A DNA stretch of 64,000 bases. It comes from Hydrogenophaga sp. (GTDB taxonomy: Bacteria > Pseudomonadota > Gammaproteobacteria > Burkholderiales > Burkholderiaceae_C). The stretch's first letter is position 1. Each line of letters begins with the position of its first letter. The stretch is taken from NCBI RefSeq assembly GCF_030651625.1, contig NZ_JAUSCF010000006.1:1-64000 (forward strand). Direction: 5' to 3'. The notes below the pieces were generated by a model that saw only the letters and a program-made list of their open reading frames with translations, did no database searches and had not been told where the DNA came from. The translations under genes and the position numbers were made by a program. Shown in pieces: positions 62,336 through 64,000 of this stretch.

Positions 62336-62947
62336 ATGATGGTCTTGTATTCAGGCACCACCTGCCCGTATTCCCACCGCTGCCGCTTTGTCCTTTTCGA
62401 GAAGGGCATGGACTTTGAAATCCGCGACGTCGATCTCTACAACAAGCCAGAAGACATCGGTGTGATGAACCCCTATGGCCAAGTGCCCATTCTGGTCGAA
62501 CGTGATCTGATCCTCTACGAATCGAACATCATCAATGAGTACATTGATGAGCGATTTCCTCATCCACAGCTCATGCCCGGTGACCCGGTGGACCGCGCTC
62601 GAGTCAGGCTGTTCCTGCTGAACTTTGAAAAAGAGCTGTTTACACACGTGTCCATGCTGGAGTCACGCAGCTCCAAGGGCAATGAAAAAGCGCTCGAGAA
62701 GGCCAGAGCCCATATCCGCGATCGACTGACCCAGTTGGCGCCCGTGTTCCTGAAAAACAAGTTCATGCTGGGAGACAATTTCTCGATGCTGGACGTGGCA
62801 ATCGCGCCGCTGCTGTGGCGTCTTGATTTTTACGGCATCGAACTCAGCAAGAACGCGGCTCCCCTGCTCAAGTATGCGGAACGCATCTTTTCCCGCCCGG
62901 CCTACATCGAGGCGCTGACGCCTTCAGAGAAAGTGATGCGCAAATAG
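62336..62947 (+). CDS. sspA: stringent starvation protein A
   Basis: A 203-residue GST-fold protein that binds RNA polymerase and helps stress and starvation responses. The N-terminal thioredoxin-like half has TTCPYSHRCRFVLFEKGMDFE and QVPILVERDLILYESNIINEYIDE; the C-terminal half is helical. AAGGAG precedes the ATG. In enterics sspA is usually after rpsI; here it follows petABC, as in other betaproteobacteria. Confidence 0.95.
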   Translation: MMVLYSGTTCPYSHRCRFVLFEKGMDFEIRDVDLYNKPEDIGVMNPYGQVPILVERDLILYESNIINEYIDERFPHPQLMPGDPVDRARVRLFLLNFEKELFTHVSMLESRSSKGNEKALEKARAHIRDRLTQLAPVFLKNKFMLGDNFSMLDVAIAPLLWRLDFYGIELSKNAAPLLKYAERIFSRPAYIEALTPSEKVMRK

Positions 62948-62970
62948 TTGCTGCGCGGTCGTTCGTTTCC

Positions 62971-63501
62971 ATGAGTGCACTCGATACATCTTCTTCGTCG
63001 ACACGCCCGTACCTGATTCGTGCACTCCACGAATGGTGTACGGACAACGGGTTCTCGCCCTACATTGCCGTGCAGGTCGATGGTTCGGTGCAGGTGCCAG
63101 GCGAGTTTGTGCAGAATGGAGAAATCGTTCTGAATGTGAGCTTTGATGCGACCAGCTCACTGCGCCTGGGCAACGACTGCATTGAATTCAAGGCCCGCTT
63201 CGGCGGGGTTGCACGGGAAATCGTTGTGCCAATCAGCCATGTGGTGGCGATCTATGCGCGTGAAAATGGTCAAGGCATGGCCTTTCCGGCGCCCTCGGCG
63301 ACAAGCACGCCAGGCGACAGTCAGCGCATGGGTGCTGCCGAGCCTTCCGACCCATCACCCACTCCTGACAGCTCGCGTGCGCTTTTGCGATCCGTGCCCA
63401 GCGATGAGAGCGCTGGTGGACCCTTGGGCGAAACGCCAGAGCCGCCAACCGACGGTCCACCGCGACCGGGTGGCCGCCCCAAGCTCAAACGGGTCAAGTA
63501 A
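62971..63501 (+). CDS. sspB: ClpXP adaptor SspB
   Basis: A 176-residue adaptor that brings ssrA-tagged peptides to ClpXP. The folded domain (about 10-110) shows RPYLIRALHEWCTDNGFSPYIAVQVD and NVSFDATSSLRLGNDCIEFKARFGG. A flexible linker leads to the C-terminal ClpX-binding motif GGRPKLKRVK. It is in one unit with sspA. Confidence 0.96.
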   Translation: MSALDTSSSSTRPYLIRALHEWCTDNGFSPYIAVQVDGSVQVPGEFVQNGEIVLNVSFDATSSLRLGNDCIEFKARFGGVAREIVVPISHVVAIYARENGQGMAFPAPSATSTPGDSQRMGAAEPSDPSPTPDSSRALLRSVPSDESAGGPLGETPEPPTDGPPRPGGRPKLKRVK

Positions 63502-63519
63502 ACTCGTGTTTTTTCGTGG

Positions 63520-63595
<76 letters not shown>

Positions 63596-63637
63596 TCTCT
63601 CGAACCATCTTGCCTTCTGTCACCCTTGCGTGCTCAG

Positions 63638-63955
63638 TCAGCGTCTGGCATGTTGGACTTTGATGCGAATTGCGTTAATCTTCGCACCATTTTGGTTCAG
63701 GGTCTGCAACAAAGCAGGCAACATCTGGCGAATTTTTGTCGATGCGGCGGCGCTGTCCACCAGCAGACACCATTCGGTATCGTCGAGTGGGCCTGGGTGG
63801 ATGTGGGGTCTCAGGCCCGTTGGGATCAGGTGGCCCACTTGTTCGATCAGTCCTTGAGATTTCCGGACGCGCTCACAAAGCGCTGCAAGAGTCGGGGCCG
63901 CACCCACGGCTTCGTTCAGGCTGAACATCGGGTTTGAGCGCGAGGCAGAACTCAT
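63638..63955 (-). CDS. DciA-like (DUF721) protein
   Basis: A 105-residue protein resembling the DUF721/DciA family, which loads the replicative helicase DnaB in bacteria that lack DnaC. The segment LNEAVGAAPTLAALCERVRKSQGLIEQVGHLIP and the LLVDSAAASTKIRQMLPALLQTLNQNG helix fit the family pattern. Family assignment is by pattern recall and moderately sure. Its promoter would lie near the window edge. Confidence 0.72.
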   Translation of the reverse strand: MSSASRSNPMFSLNEAVGAAPTLAALCERVRKSQGLIEQVGHLIPTGLRPHIHPGPLDDTEWCLLVDSAAASTKIRQMLPALLQTLNQNGAKINAIRIKVQHARR

Positions 63956-64000
63956 GCGGTTTGGTGTGGGTTATGCGTGATTGTCTGGAAAGGACGAACG

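Overview
This 64 kb window looks like the chromosome of a betaproteobacterium of the order Burkholderiales, most likely the family Comamonadaceae (Hydrogenophaga/Acidovorax-like). The evidence is gene order and family content: pilMNOPQ-aroK-aroB-dgt, gltBD followed by mlaFEDACB-ABC-bolA-murA-hisGDCBHAF, hisIE-hinT-tatABC, petABC-sspAB, and a short-form HisG. Coding sequence is GC-rich and dense, with many ATGA or GTGA stop/start overlaps. Assignment below order level is inference.

Layout. (1) 1-4213 is the only clearly accessory-looking stretch. It holds minus-strand genes for a Lon-like AAA+ ATPase without protease domain, a small HAD-fold phosphatase-like protein and two zinc-ribbon proteins, bordered by a repeat-bearing non-coding gap. 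(2) 4214-10578 holds an orphan triple-PAS histidine kinase, metK, two lipid A secondary acyltransferases and engB. (3) 10682-17455 is cytochrome c maturation and periplasmic redox repair: cytochrome c4, a candidate small RNA, System II ResB/CcsA, MsrPQ, then lptM and cyaY. (4) 17445-28848 holds mrcA and, divergently, the type IV pilus assembly operon pilMNOPQ (pilQ split by a frameshift), a lipoprotein, aroK, aroB and a dNTPase. (5) 28848-31010 holds an MFS transporter and a REP-associated tyrosine transposase with nearby repeats. (6) 31083-37358 is glutamate synthase gltBD. (7) 37484-43453 is the Mla retrograde phospholipid transport operon, a second ABC exporter and an IbaG/BolA protein. (8) 43478-52403 is murA and the histidine genes, interrupted by one reversed membrane-protein gene. 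(9) 52443-55017 holds a small membrane protein, a HIT hydrolase and tatABC. (10) 55038-55202 is a 165 bp palindromic, MITE-like element fused to the stop codon of a DegS-like protease. (11) 56797-59099 holds Nif3-like, pdxA and mscL. (12) 59350-63955 is the cytochrome bc1 operon petABC, a strong terminator, sspAB, tRNA-Thr and a DciA-like protein.

Several systems depend on one another. ResB/CcsA attach the haem needed by cytochrome c4 and cytochrome c1. TatABC would export the Rieske protein and MsrP, whose genes also lie here. Mla, the acyltransferases and LptM act on the outer membrane that holds the PilQ secretin. Most of the window is conserved core genome. The most unusual items are the palindromic element at the DegS stop codon, the split pilQ, the AAA+/HAD/zinc-ribbon cluster, the candidate small RNA upstream of resB and the stop-codon-bearing palindrome shared by msrQ and lptM.
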